NCBI RefSeq assembly: GCF_015207665.1
Contig: NZ_JADEWL010000018.1
Coordinates: 22,676-86,675 of the forward strand
Source of the DNA: Plectonema cf. radiosum LEGE 06105
GTDB taxonomy: Bacteria > Cyanobacteriota > Cyanobacteriia > Cyanobacteriales > Nostocaceae
Direction of reading: 5' to 3'
DNA: 64,000 nucleotides
The notes below the pieces were generated by a model. It was not told the origin of the DNA. It worked only from the letters and a program-made list of their open reading frames with translations, and did no database searches. Numbering within the stretch: position 1 is the first letter of the stretch; every line of letters starts with the position of its first letter. Shown here one piece after another: positions 1 through 9,962 of this stretch. The translations under genes and the position numbers were made by a program.

Positions 1-183
1 CTTAGACTTTGCTTTTCGATCCGGAATTTTTTGGTGTATTTTTGCAATTAGCTTGTTAACCACCTTGATTAAGGTTGAAGTTAAATTTTGTAGCGTAGTA
101 GAAAAATTTTTTGCCCTGAACTCAAAGCAAATATTACAATTCAAGATTGTGTGTGAACTCAAATATATTAAATCCTAAACTGA

Positions 184-1481
<1,298 letters not shown>

Positions 1482-1482
<1 letters not shown>

Positions 1483-1636
1483 GGTAATGGGTAATGGGTA
1501 ATGGGTAATGGGTAATGGGTAATGGGTGATGGGTGATGGGTAATGGGTGATAGGTAATGGGTAATGGGTAATGGGTAATGGGTAATCGGTAATGGGTAAT
1601 CGGTAATGGGTAATGGGTGATAGGTAATCGGGGAAA
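1482..1636 (+). repeat. Heptamer tandem array, GGGTAAT type
   Basis: About 20 head-to-tail copies of a 7-bp unit (GGGTAAT, with GGGTGAT and CGGTAAT variants) begin immediately after the serS stop codon. This is the short tandemly repeated repetitive (STRR) class known from heterocystous cyanobacteria. There are no spacers, so it is not CRISPR. Confidence 0.9.
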
Positions 1637-1701
1637 TAATTAATAATCAGGGAGTTTTGACGGATACGCGGAGCGCTTCACTTTCAACTAACTATATATT
1701 T

Positions 1702-1812
1702 CAATTACCAATTACCAATCCCCAATTACCAATTACCAATTACCAATTACCAATTACCAATTACCAATCCTCAATTACCAATTACCAATTACCAATTACC
1801 AATTCCCCAATT
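1702..1812 (-). repeat. Heptamer tandem array, CAATTAC type (opposite polarity)
   Basis: About 15 copies of CAATTAC lie about 65 bp after the GGGTAAT array. Read on the minus strand the unit is GTAATTG, so the two neighbouring arrays face each other and differ at one of seven bases. An open frame through this array encodes only a low-complexity ITNYQLP repeat and is not a gene. Confidence 0.88.
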
Positions 1813-1867
1813 TCCAATGCCCAATCTAAAATAAAGAAATGTATAGTTTAAATAAATTAACGATTCT

Positions 1868-2956
1868 ATGTCAGTTTTAGCGGCGATCGCAGTATTGGCT
1901 GTACTTATTTTTGTACACGAGTTAGGACATTTTATTGCAGCGAGGTCTCAAGGTATTTATGTAAACCGCTTTTCACTGGGCTTTGGTCCTGTGCTTTTAA
2001 AGTATCAAGGTTCTCAAACAGAGTATGCGGTGCGTGCGTTTCCGTTGGGTGGTTTTGTGGGATTTCCTGATGACGATCCCGATAGTGAAATTGAGCCATC
2101 AGATCCAAATTTACTGCGTAACCGTCCGGTTTTAGACCGGGCGATTGTCATTAGTGCTGGGGTAATCGCAAATTTAATCTTTGCTTATTTTCTGTTGGTG
2201 TCTCAGGTAGGGTTTGTGGGAATACCCGAAGCAATTCCTCAATCAGGAATTTTGATTCCAGAACTCGCTCCCCAAGTTAGCAATGTTGCGACAGAGGCTG
2301 GAATTAAGCCGGGGGATGTAATACTAGCAGCGGATGGTCAGGAATTTGGTACATCGCTGCAAGAAAGAGACAAATTGATGAATATCATCAAAAATCATCC
2401 AGGAAAAGCAATTGAATTAAAAATTGAAAGAGACTCGCGTAATATAAATTTAACGGTAGTTCCAGAAGCAAAACCTGGTGGGGGAAGCATTGGTGTTAGT
2501 CTTTCTCCCAACCGTAAAATAGAACATCGTTCTGCAAAAAATATTGTAGAAGCTTTTAGCATCGGGGCGACTCAATTTCAAAACATTATCGTCCAAACAG
2601 TTCAAGGCTTTGGACAATTAGTGACAAACTTTGGCGAAACAGCAGGTCAAGTCGCAGGACCTGTTAAAATCGTCAAAATTGGTGCAAGTATTGCTCAAAA
2701 CGATACTGGTAGTTTGTTCTTTTTTGCGGCACTAATTAGCATCAACTTAGCTTTTATCAATATTTTACCTTTACCGGCTTTAGATGGCGGACAACTTGCT
2801 TTTCTGTTGATTGAAGGTGTGCGCGGTAAGCCCTTACCCTCTCGAATTCAAGAAGGTGTCATGCAAACAGGTTTAATGCTACTTTTAGGATTAGGGATTT
2901 TTCTAATCGTTAAGGAAACTACCCAGTTGCAATGGGTACAAAATTTATTCCAGTGA
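1868..2956 (+). CDS. rseP: RIP-type site-2 metalloprotease (RseP/S2P)
   Basis: Intramembrane zinc metalloprotease that cleaves membrane-anchored anti-sigma factors or remnant peptides. The HELGH zinc motif is at residues 17-21 in the first membrane segment. A PDZ domain spans about residues 125-205, and the second active-site motif (LPLPALDGG) lies near the C-terminus, followed by a last hydrophobic helix. Length (362 aa) fits the family. The start ATG at 1868 gives a normal N-terminus. The stop overlaps the start of nth by 4 bp (GTGA), so rseP-nth, probably with rpsN, is likely one transcript. The substrate cannot be read from the sequence. Confidence 0.93.
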   Translation: MSVLAAIAVLAVLIFVHELGHFIAARSQGIYVNRFSLGFGPVLLKYQGSQTEYAVRAFPLGGFVGFPDDDPDSEIEPSDPNLLRNRPVLDRAIVISAGVIANLIFAYFLLVSQVGFVGIPEAIPQSGILIPELAPQVSNVATEAGIKPGDVILAADGQEFGTSLQERDKLMNIIKNHPGKAIELKIERDSRNINLTVVPEAKPGGGSIGVSLSPNRKIEHRSAKNIVEAFSIGATQFQNIIVQTVQGFGQLVTNFGETAGQVAGPVKIVKIGASIAQNDTGSLFFFAALISINLAFINILPLPALDGGQLAFLLIEGVRGKPLPSRIQEGVMQTGLMLLLGLGIFLIVKETTQLQWVQNLFQ

Positions 2957-3666
2957 GTACTAACCGAAAAAAATCTTCTACTAAAAAGCAGCAAGCACTC
3001 TCTATTTTGGTGCGTTTGAAGCGGTTGTATCCAGATGCAACTTGCTCTTTAATTTATTCAACTCCGCTACAGTTACTTGTAGCGACTATTCTTTCCGCTC
3101 AATGTACGGACGAACGGGTGAATAAAGTAACACCAGAACTCTTTCGTCAATTCCCGGATGCCGAAAGTTTGGGTAATGCAAGTATTGAAGAGCTGGAAAG
3201 CTTGGTGCGTTCTACAGGTTTTTATCGGAATAAATCCAAGAACATCAAAGCTGCCTGTCAGATGATAGTTAGTGAGTTTGGCGGTCAGGTTCCTCAACGT
3301 ATGGAAGAACTATTGCGGCTTCCTGGAGTAGCTCGAAAAACTGCAAATGTAGTTCTGGCTCATGGTTTTGGGATTAATGCTGGGGTGACTGTTGATACTC
3401 ATGTCAGTCGTCTCAGTCAAAGATTAGGTTTAACTGATTGTCAAGACCCAGTTCGTATCGAACGAGATTTGATGAAATTATTACCGCAACCAGATTGGGA
3501 AAATTGGTCAATTCGACTGATTGATCACGGTCGTGCTGTTTGTCGTGCGCGTAATCCCGCTTGTGGACAGTGCCAGTTAGCTGATTTATGTGCTAGCGCA
3601 CCCAAAATTTATGGTCAAAATCTTCAAAACGAAAATATTGATATCATAAGTAGTGCGATTCGCTAG
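2953..3666 (+). CDS. nth: Endonuclease III (DNA glycosylase/AP lyase)
   Basis: Base-excision repair enzyme that removes oxidised pyrimidines and nicks the abasic site. The helix-hairpin-helix LPGVARKTANVV carries the catalytic Lys, VDTHVSR carries the catalytic Asp, and four cysteines near the C-terminus (CRARNPACGQCQLADLC) bind the 4Fe-4S cluster. I prefer GTG at 2953, which overlaps the rseP stop as GTGA, over the in-frame ATG at 2932, which would overlap rseP by 25 bp and add seven unconserved-looking residues. From GTG the protein has 237 residues. The short tail after the cluster is not distinctive. Function is secure; the start is less so. Confidence 0.94.
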   Translation: MSTNRKKSSTKKQQALSILVRLKRLYPDATCSLIYSTPLQLLVATILSAQCTDERVNKVTPELFRQFPDAESLGNASIEELESLVRSTGFYRNKSKNIKAACQMIVSEFGGQVPQRMEELLRLPGVARKTANVVLAHGFGINAGVTVDTHVSRLSQRLGLTDCQDPVRIERDLMKLLPQPDWENWSIRLIDHGRAVCRARNPACGQCQLADLCASAPKIYGQNLQNENIDIISSAIR

Positions 3667-3702
3667 AATGGGGAATGCTGTTCAAAAATAATTAGGAATT
3701 TT

Positions 3703-4005
3703 ATGGCTAAAAAAGCTATGATTGAACGCGATAAAAAACGCGCCAAGATGGTAGATAAATATTGGGATAAGCGCGAAGCTTTGCTAGAAGAGTTTAGACA
3801 AGAGCAAGACCCCTTGGAAAAACTCGAAATCCACCGCAAAATTCAGCAACTACCCCGCAACAGCGCTCCAAATCGTCGTCGCAATCGCTGTTGGGCTACA
3901 GGTCGTCCCCGCGCTGTCTACCGTGACTTCGGTTTATGTCGCAATGTCCTCCGGGACTGGGCCCATAAAGGCTTATTACCTGGTGTTGTTAAGTCTAGCT
4001 GGTAA
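3703..4005 (+). CDS. rpsN: 30S ribosomal protein S14 (zinc-free form)
   Basis: Small-subunit ribosomal protein, 100 aa. The C-terminal signature [24 protein letters not shown] is typical. The length and the absence of the paired CxxC zinc ribbon mark it as the long zinc-independent type found in cyanobacteria. It starts 36 bp after nth on the same strand and could be the last gene of the rseP-nth-rpsN run. It sits outside the main ribosomal protein operon, as is usual for cyanobacterial rpsN. Confidence 0.97.
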   Translation: MAKKAMIERDKKRAKMVDKYWDKREALLEEFRQEQDPLEKLEIHRKIQQLPRNSAPNRRRNRCWATGRPRAVYRDFGLCRNVLRDWAHKGLLPGVVKSSW

Positions 4006-4015
4006 AGAAATTTAG

Positions 4016-4216
4016 TTAGGAGTTTCGAGTTAGGAGTTTTGAGTTACTTCATAATTCATGTTTGATGTGAGTTATAAAAACCAAGGATACATCAAGCATT
4101 ATTTTTATTACTATTGCCGAACGTGATATCCGAGGAATCTTTACGACTTAAATACAAGGTTTAACCTTTAGTCCACATTGTTCATAACTCCTAACTCCTC
4201 ACTCTTAACTCCTAAC
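4016..4216. repeat. Inverted degenerate repeats between convergent genes
   Basis: Copies of GAGTTAGGAGTTT near 4017-4045 are mirrored by AACTCCTAACTC near 4183-4215, between the convergent rpsN and the 109-aa gene. The arms could pair in a transcript and serve as a two-way terminator, but no clean stem followed by a U-run is visible. The roughly 130 bp between the arms holds no recognisable gene. Confidence 0.4.
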
Positions 4217-4218
4217 TT

Positions 4219-4548
4219 TTATTGTCCGCAACATTTATCAATTCCCAAGCTTTCCAAAAGAAGGTCGCTAACTGCGTTCGCGATCGCAAATTCTCCATAG
4301 AAGCTTTTGGAAAAGTCAAAGGATTGCATTTCGGTGACAATCGCTAGAACTAATTCTCCTAAATCGTTTTCCCCTTCCATCCGCTGTCGGACGAAAATTT
4401 GTGCGGCACGTTCGGCTATTGTTTGATTAATAGTTTCTGGGATAAATTCTTCATCCAAAAAGGAATGCAAGCTCTGTTGTAACCATTTTCCTTCTTGTTC
4501 GGGATTGGATGCAGGTGGTAAAGTTATCGGTGGTATTGGTTGAGTCAT
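4219..4548 (-). CDS. Conserved cyanobacterial hypothetical protein, 109 aa
   Basis: I recognise no functional family. The protein begins with a proline-rich stretch (MTQPIPPITLPPASNPE) and continues as a soluble, mostly helical acidic domain; it ends in CCGQ, with a Cys-Cys pair three residues from the end. No signal peptide or membrane segment is visible. Codon use resembles the neighbours, and the composition suggests a real gene. It converges on rpsN and diverges from aat, about 190 bp away, so it probably has its own promoter in that gap. The product type is typical of small lineage-specific cyanobacterial proteins. Confidence 0.75.
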   Translation of the reverse strand: MTQPIPPITLPPASNPEQEGKWLQQSLHSFLDEEFIPETINQTIAERAAQIFVRQRMEGENDLGELVLAIVTEMQSFDFSKSFYGEFAIANAVSDLLLESLGIDKCCGQ

Positions 4549-4735
4549 GTTTTTGATTTTTGATGTTCTTTTAATTTGTTTTAATTTGTTTTAAGTTATT
4601 TTAATTTCTTGGAATTTTTCTAAACCTACAATTTGGCAGATAATAGCCTTTAAAAAGTAATTACCCAAAACTAACTTCTAAAAAGAAAGTCGCTTAAATT
4701 TGCCGGTATTTTGATTTTAATTGTTCCTAACTTTT

Positions 4736-5311
4736 ATGCAATATGATGTCGCCGCTATCATCCAAGGATACGCTCAAGGCTATTTTCTCATGGCTGATCA
4801 AAATAATCACTTGGGATGGTATAGCAGTCGCAGTCGCACTTTAATTCCTTTGGATGACAGGTTTCGTTACCCCAAGTCTTTAAGACGAGTTATCAACCAA
4901 GAACGCTTTTCAACTGCAATTAACCGCGACTTTAAAGCGGTAGTTGATGGATGTGCAGACCGAGACTCTACCTGGATTTCTCAGGAGTTAAAGGATATTT
5001 ATTATTCTCTATGTGAAAGTGGTTGGGCTTATAGTTTTGAAACTTGGCAAGGTGACGAACTTGCTGGAGGTATTTTGGGTATCGTTATTAATGGTGCTTT
5101 TATTGGTGAATCTATGTTTTTTCGTATTCCCGAAGGCTCGAAAGCCGCCATGGTTAAGTTGGTCGAAAGATTGCGCGAGCGCCAGTTTGTCTTTTTTGAC
5201 GCTCAGATGATGAATCCTCATTTACAACGCTTTGGTGCTTACTCTATTGATGACAAGGAATATCAGTTTTTATTAAATAAAGCTTTGCAATCTAATTGTT
5301 CTTTCCTTTAA
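4736..5311 (+). CDS. aat: Leucyl/phenylalanyl-tRNA--protein transferase
   Basis: Transfers Leu or Phe from aminoacyl-tRNA to the N-terminus of proteins with basic N-terminal residues, marking them for ClpS/ClpAP degradation (N-degron pathway). Family signatures are ESGWAYSFETWQGDELAGG, GIVINGAFIGESMFF and DAQMMNPHLQRFGA. ATG at 4736 (MQYDVAAIIQGYAQGYF) gives a 191-aa product and is preferred to an upstream TTG at 4721. The usual N-terminal YLIPNGxFPMG-like entry is replaced by a shorter version, as in other cyanobacterial homologues. The last codons belong to a segment duplicated about 578 bp downstream. Confidence 0.92.
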   Translation: MQYDVAAIIQGYAQGYFLMADQNNHLGWYSSRSRTLIPLDDRFRYPKSLRRVINQERFSTAINRDFKAVVDGCADRDSTWISQELKDIYYSLCESGWAYSFETWQGDELAGGILGIVINGAFIGESMFFRIPEGSKAAMVKLVERLRERQFVFFDAQMMNPHLQRFGAYSIDDKEYQFLLNKALQSNCSFL

Positions 5312-5567
5312 TTGTTAATTTTTTTAAAAAAAGTGATTTCAAAAAAAAATTATTTAACTATGGTCGGCGAAAAAATGGTAGGATAATGGAATAGACTTTT
5401 AATGATTGGAATATTGACTATTTTAAAAATTTGTCTAAGATTGCCATTATAAAAATATAGCAAAAAAGGCGCATTTTTGGAAGCGGAAAACGAAAATCTT
5501 TTAAAAACCAAAAAACCTGAATTTTCAAATTTTTGTTTGCGTAACTAAAGTCAAGCTGAGCCATTCT
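5276..5567. repeat. Direct repeat copy A (aat end, spacer, DUF3598 gene end)
   Basis: This segment holds the last codons of aat, an AT-rich spacer and about 13 terminal codons of a DUF3598-like gene (minus strand). It recurs almost base for base at about 5853-6147. The close match runs from TAATTGTTCTTTCC to GAGCCATTCT (5293-5567 versus 5871-6147) and is weaker just upstream. Copy A ends with a bare gene fragment, so one DUF3598 3' end is orphaned. Confidence 0.85.
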
Positions 5568-5663
5568 TGGCTTTTAAGGTGATTTTAACTCTAAAAAACC
5601 GGCTTCTGTGGTCTGGAAATGATAATTGTGGAGCGTCTTCCATCTAACTAACATTCTTCTGTT

Positions 5664-5850
5664 AGAGGGTGTTTATTAATTCGGCAAAAATCGCGATTTG
5701 TCATGCTGTAGCTTGCTTCCCCGGAGGGGTACGTAGCGATAGCGTGGTGAAGCATCTCTCAATTATGCCGCAAAACCTAGATTGTGAGGCTTCGCCACGC
5801 CAAGGCGAACGTTCCTCAGAATGACAGAATTTTATTTATAAACACGCTCT
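5664..5850. mobile_element. MITE-like element with 13-bp terminal inverted repeats
   Basis: The 187-bp block begins AGAGGGTGTTTAT and ends ATAAACACGCTCT, an imperfect 13-bp inverted repeat with one mismatch. It has no coding capacity. Inside are the cyanobacterial dispersed motif CTTCCCCGGAGGGGTACG and paired GTCATGCTG/CAGAATGAC sequences. TTAG occurs at both edges but overlaps the termini, so a target duplication is uncertain. It lies between the two copies of the aat/DUF3598 junction repeat. Confidence 0.55.
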
Positions 5851-5852
5851 TA

Positions 5853-6147
5853 GATAAAGCCGGAGCAATTTAATTGTTCTTTCCTTTAATTGTTAATTTT
5901 TTTTTAAAAAAAGTGATTTCAAAAAAAATTATTTAACTATGGTCGGCGAAAAAATGGTAGGATAATGGAATAGACTTTTTATAATTGGAATATTGACTAC
6001 CTTAAAAATTTGACTAAGATTACCATTATAAAAATATAGCAAAAAAGGCGCATTTTTGGAAGCGGAAAACAAAAATTCTTTTAAAAACGAAAAAACCTGA
6101 ATTTTCAAATTTTTGTTTCCGTAACTAAAGTCAAGCTGAGCCATTCT
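5853..6147. repeat. Direct repeat copy B
   Basis: Second copy of the 5276-5567 segment, offset about 578 bp. It contains the true 3' end of the DUF3598 gene (stop at 6105-6107, minus strand) and, at its left edge, a decayed copy of the aat 3' end (GATAAAGCCGGAGCAATT against AATAAAGCTTTGCAATCT). Confidence 0.85.
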
Positions 6148-6902
6148 CCCTTATGGTTATAGCTGCGAATCATTCTTTGACGGAGATTGGGGTTAATTAA
6201 CCAAGCGACTTCTAAAAACAAAGATTCACCTAAGCGGGCTTGAAGGGGAGAAGTAACGGAAGCACCATTATTGAGGAGTAATACTTGTATTTGATTTTGG
6301 TCAAAAAAGAGAATAGAGTCTTTGACAGTAGCAGTAGAAGTAATAGTGCGATCGCCAAAATTTAAAGTTTGAGTTAATTTTCCCATTTGATCGAGCTGTA
6401 AAAGCATTTGAGTAGAATAACTATCAGGCTTTTGTAAATCGGGATAGATAGTTACAGCTTCACCAATCCATTCTCCCAACAAAGCATCGACGGTTAAAAC
6501 AGCACTGTGTAAAGGTTGAGTTTGAGCAAGATGTTCTCGAATTAAAGTAAACTGATCTAACTTGAGATTTTGATCAAACAGCTGTACCAAACGTAAACGA
6601 TGATTATCGTGAATAAAACCAAATTCAGCACCAAAAGTAGAAAAGGGTGCTAACTGAATAGAGCCATTGGAAAAAGCACCATTTTGAAAAAACATGATTC
6701 CCTTACCCAGGGAACTGTATTCCAAAACCTTTTCATCTTCTCCAACACGGATAATTTGACGAATAGTTTGATTGTCATTCAAACCTTGCAAAGAAACAAT
6801 GCTGGGGATATCTTCTAATAATTCACCTTGAGAAGATAAACGAGTAAAAGAACCTTCCCATTCACCAAGATTTTTTAACAAAGCATTCCATTGTGAAATC
6901 AT
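6105..6902 (-). CDS. DUF3598 family protein
   Basis: Cyanobacterial protein of 265 aa with no assigned reaction. The N-terminus (QWNALLKNLGEWEGSFTRL) and the repeated beta-strand pattern match the DUF3598 family, thought to form lipocalin-like barrels related in fold to phycobilin lyases; that relation is family knowledge, not visible here. Two similar halves can be seen (GEWEGSFTR near residue 13 and GEWIGEAVT near 143), suggesting two tandem barrel domains. No signal peptide or membrane segment is present. Its last 14 codons lie in a segment duplicated nearer to aat. A heptamer array abuts its start codon, leaving little room for a conventional promoter. Confidence 0.75.
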   Translation of the reverse strand: MISQWNALLKNLGEWEGSFTRLSSQGELLEDIPSIVSLQGLNDNQTIRQIIRVGEDEKVLEYSSLGKGIMFFQNGAFSNGSIQLAPFSTFGAEFGFIHDNHRLRLVQLFDQNLKLDQFTLIREHLAQTQPLHSAVLTVDALLGEWIGEAVTIYPDLQKPDSYSTQMLLQLDQMGKLTQTLNFGDRTITSTATVKDSILFFDQNQIQVLLLNNGASVTSPLQARLGESLFLEVAWLINPNLRQRMIRSYNHKGEWLSLTLVTETKI

Positions 6903-6903
6903 A

Positions 6904-7078
6904 TCAGTTATCAGTTATCAGTTATCAGTTATCAGTTATCAGTTATCAGTTATCAACCAACAACCATCAACTAACCACTATCAACTAACAACCATCAACT
7001 AACCACTATCAACTAACCACTATCAACTAACCACTATCAACTATCAACTATCAACTATCAACCAACCACCAACAACTA
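6904..7078. repeat. Heptamer array, AGTTATC and AACTATC/AACCATC types
   Basis: About eight copies of AGTTATC are followed by about seventeen degenerate 7-mers of the AACTATC/AACCACT family. The array fills the whole gap between the DUF3598 start codon and the ftsX stop codon, so any promoter of the DUF3598 gene must lie in or beyond it. Confidence 0.88.
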
Positions 7079-7083
7079 ACTTT

Positions 7084-7977
7084 TTAAACTCGTCGCAGTG
7101 CAAATAAACTACCTATTAATCCTACCGTTGCACCGAAACTTAAGAGAATGACTGGTAGTAATAAGATTTGTAAAGAAGTAAGTTGTAAACCGTTAGTAAG
7201 AAGTTGAATAAATTCGGGTTGATTGATTAGCAATCGATTGAGAAACTGTTGAACAAGACTAATAAAACTCCAAGCTACCGCACCACCAGCGATTCCAAAG
7301 GTAATTCCTTGTAAAATAAACGGTAAGTAAATCCAAGTAGAAGTTGCACCTACAAGCTGCATAATTTCGATTTCTTGTGTTCGAGCCATCAATACAAGAC
7401 GAATCGTAATACTAGTGACTGCAACGGCTGTTAATGTCAAAATCACAGTGATTGTCAGAGTCACCCAATTTAAACCTCTATGTAATTGAGCAATACGTCT
7501 GACAGCTTCATCAACATACTGTACCGTATCGACGGGAGGTAGTTTAGCGAGTTGAGTAGCTAAATCTGGTACTACTTGAGAATTTTTTGCCTTTACCTTA
7601 ATTTCATCTACCAAAGGATTACCATCTAACTGTTGAGTAGCACCTTCAATATCGGATATTCCCATTTCTTGAAGTAATTGCGTCCAAGCTTGTTCTTTGG
7701 TGATAGTTTTGATTGTGGCAACTTCTGGCATTTTAGCAATTAAAGTTTCAATACTATCTGCAGGTATTGCGGGTTCAAGATATACTGATACCTCCAATTG
7801 AGACCCAAATTGATTGAGTAGTTTTTCAACTTGCCAAGAAGTTTGTAAACTAATACCGAATAAAAATAGTAGCACGGCGACAGTACTTATAGCCGCCCAA
7901 TTCATCCACCCACCCCGATGCAAACCTAAAAAAGTTTCTTTGAGTAGGTAATCTAACTTAGTCAGGAATTTCAACAC
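7084..7977 (-). CDS. ftsX: Cell division protein FtsX (ABC-type permease subunit)
   Basis: Inner-membrane partner of the ATPase FtsE; in other bacteria FtsEX activates peptidoglycan hydrolases at the septum. The 297-aa protein has a cytoplasmic N-terminus (KLDYLLKETFLGLHRGGWMN), one membrane helix at about residues 27-48, an extracytoplasmic domain to about 170, then three more membrane helices, which is the FtsX topology. The start is GTG at 7977. No ftsE is adjacent, as is common in cyanobacteria, where the two genes are often apart. The GAxxxxI-rich second half (MQLVGATSTWIYLPFILQG) is the conserved FtsX core. Confidence 0.92.
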   Translation of the reverse strand: MLKFLTKLDYLLKETFLGLHRGGWMNWAAISTVAVLLFLFGISLQTSWQVEKLLNQFGSQLEVSVYLEPAIPADSIETLIAKMPEVATIKTITKEQAWTQLLQEMGISDIEGATQQLDGNPLVDEIKVKAKNSQVVPDLATQLAKLPPVDTVQYVDEAVRRIAQLHRGLNWVTLTITVILTLTAVAVTSITIRLVLMARTQEIEIMQLVGATSTWIYLPFILQGITFGIAGGAVAWSFISLVQQFLNRLLINQPEFIQLLTNGLQLTSLQILLLPVILLSFGATVGLIGSLFALRRV

Positions 7978-8011
7978 GTTTGAAGGATGTAATAATTTGA
8001 ATAATTTATTT

Positions 8012-8067
8012 TAATTGGTAATTGGTAATTGGTAATTGGTAATTGGTAATTGGTAATTGGTAATTGT
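8012..8067 (+). repeat. Heptamer array, GGTAATT type
   Basis: Eight perfect copies of TTGGTAA sit between the divergent ftsX and pentapeptide-repeat genes, upstream of both starts. The remaining ~115 bp to 8184 must hold the promoter of the plus-strand gene. Confidence 0.9.
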
Positions 8068-8183
8068 TGACGTATAACTGTGGTAGGATTCTAAACGACT
8101 GACTGTTAGATAAGCGTATCTCGGATATAATTTAGCGAAAAAAGTAAAAACACAGTCCCCTCTTGACGTGTAATTGATTAAAA

Positions 8184-9551
8184 ATGGCTCAAGAATACCG
8201 TCGTGTAAAACTTAGAGGAAAATCCTTTAAAGGACAAGATTTAACAGGTGTAGACTTCTCCTATTCCGATATTCGCGGTGCTGACTTCACTAACGCTATT
8301 CTCAGAGATGCAAATTTCAGCAATACAACAGCAGGTTTACAACGTCGTTGGGCAATTATTATAATTTTATTTTCCTTACTGCTATCGGCGCTGAGTGGAT
8401 TAATGTCGGCTGTTGGTGGTTCTTTAGTGGGATTTATTTTAATTGATAGCGCTCGCGAAAATCTTTATGTAGGTGTAGCAAGTTTAATCATCTTATCAGT
8501 ATTTTTTCTATCAAGCATCCGTCAGGGACTATTGACAGCTTGCGGTTTTTTAGCGGTAGCCATTGCCTTAGCAGTAGTTACAGCAATAGCTTGGGCGGGC
8601 TTTGTAGCCGTTGTCTGGAGTGGATTAGCCGCCACTAATCAAGCAATAGAAATTGCCCCAATCGTCGCTGTGGTAGCGACAGGAACAGTAGCCGTCATCG
8701 TCACTGCGGTAGGAGCAGTTTTTGTCACAATTACAGCAGCAATTACGGGGGCGATCGCCGGAATTTTCGCGGTTACTCTTACCGTAATGTTCGCGGGATT
8801 AGTTGCTGGTACGGTATCGGTATATGCGATGATGGTAAACCCGGTTGCGGGAATAGCAGCTGGTACCGTATCGTTAATTTTGGTAATTCTGTCTGCTTAT
8901 ATCGGTTGTTGCGCCATTTTTGAAGATAAAAAGCAGAATTTTGTCCGTAACATTGCCATTTCTCTAATTACGAGGTACGGAACTAGTTTTCGTAATGCCG
9001 ATTTAACAGATGCTGATTTTACTCAAGCTAAACTCAAAAGCGCTAATTTCACCAAAGCCAAAGTTAAACGCACCAATTGGTTTGAAATTAAAAAAGTACA
9101 TTTAGCAGCAGTAAATACGACTTATTTAGAAAATATTCAGATGCGCGAGTTAGTTGTCAATAAGAATTTACAAAATAAAATATTTGACGGTTGGAACTTG
9201 CGAGGAATAAATTTACAAGGAGCAAATCTGAAAGATGCAAGTTTTATTGAAGCGAATCTGAGCGAAACCAACTTACGAAACGCGGATATTTCCAGAGCGA
9301 AACTAGTGCGATCGCAATTAGACAAAGCGGATTTAAGAAATGCCAATTTAACAGGAGCATATGTAGAAGATTGGAGTATAACTGTACAAACTGTGTTATA
9401 TCCGATTAATTGTGATTATATATTTTTACGGGTACCGACACCAGAAGATCCGAATCCCCAACGTTTGCCTGGAAATTGGGAAGCAAGTTTTAAAGACGGT
9501 GAATTTAATCGGTTAATGAATCCTCTATTGAAAGTTTCAAATTATGGTTAA
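8184..9551 (+). CDS. Pentapeptide-repeat membrane protein
   Basis: A 455-aa protein with two pentapeptide-repeat blocks flanking a long membrane domain. The first block (about residues 8-48) contains units such as GQDLTGVDFSYSDIRGADF. Residues about 55-250 hold several hydrophobic helices rich in Ala, Val and Gly. The second block (about 268-395) has ADLTDADFTQAKLKSANF and later ANLKDASFIEANL runs. Pentapeptide blocks fold into right-handed beta-helices; the function of this membrane-split layout is unknown. The Ala/Val/Gly-rich centre looks like a channel or scaffold but has no transporter motif. A heptamer array begins just after the stop codon. Confidence 0.85.
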   Translation: MAQEYRRVKLRGKSFKGQDLTGVDFSYSDIRGADFTNAILRDANFSNTTAGLQRRWAIIIILFSLLLSALSGLMSAVGGSLVGFILIDSARENLYVGVASLIILSVFFLSSIRQGLLTACGFLAVAIALAVVTAIAWAGFVAVVWSGLAATNQAIEIAPIVAVVATGTVAVIVTAVGAVFVTITAAITGAIAGIFAVTLTVMFAGLVAGTVSVYAMMVNPVAGIAAGTVSLILVILSAYIGCCAIFEDKKQNFVRNIAISLITRYGTSFRNADLTDADFTQAKLKSANFTKAKVKRTNWFEIKKVHLAAVNTTYLENIQMRELVVNKNLQNKIFDGWNLRGINLQGANLKDASFIEANLSETNLRNADISRAKLVRSQLDKADLRNANLTGAYVEDWSITVQTVLYPINCDYIFLRVPTPEDPNPQRLPGNWEASFKDGEFNRLMNPLLKVSNYG

Positions 9552-9552
9552 G

Positions 9553-9628
9553 AGGTAATGGGTGATGGGTAATGGGTAATGGGTAATGGGTGATGGGTAA
9601 TGGGTGATGGGTGATGGGTAATGGGTAA
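9553..9628 (+). repeat. Heptamer array, GGTAATG/GGTGATG type
   Basis: Eleven copies of GGGTAAT/GGGTGAT begin within 5 bp of the upstream stop codon. They are followed by three copies of AATCCGT-like units (9634-9662), a motif that recurs before recJ. Confidence 0.87.
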
Positions 9629-9748
9629 TTAAATCCGTGAAATCCTTAAAATCCGTTTAAATCGGTGTTGGGGAATTGAGTGTTGATTTTGATATTTATT
9701 CCGAAATCAGTTTTATAGTGATTGTAGTATTTGACAGTCAACGATAAA

Positions 9749-9809
9749 CAATTACCAATTACCAATTACCAATTACCAATTACCAATTACCAATTACCAA
9801 TTACCAATT
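9749..9809 (-). repeat. Heptamer array, CAATTAC type
   Basis: Eight copies of CAATTAC in opposite polarity to the array at 9553, repeating the facing-pair layout seen after serS. About 120 bp of unassigned sequence lies between the two arrays. Confidence 0.88.
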
Positions 9810-9962
9810 TGCTTCCAATATATATTAATAGCGATATTACTTATTTTAATAATTGAGCTAAAAGAAAAAAATGCTCGTATTCATAATTTAGAAGCAATAT
9901 TGAAAAGTGCTTTGAAAAAGCCTAATTTGTACATACAAACTTACCAACAAATAGGAGATATT

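Noticed and set aside
1657..1851. Protein-coding frame with ITNYQLP repeats
   Set aside because: It is the translation of the heptamer array; 7-bp units cycle through all frames and keep them open. The same holds for 13664-13879.
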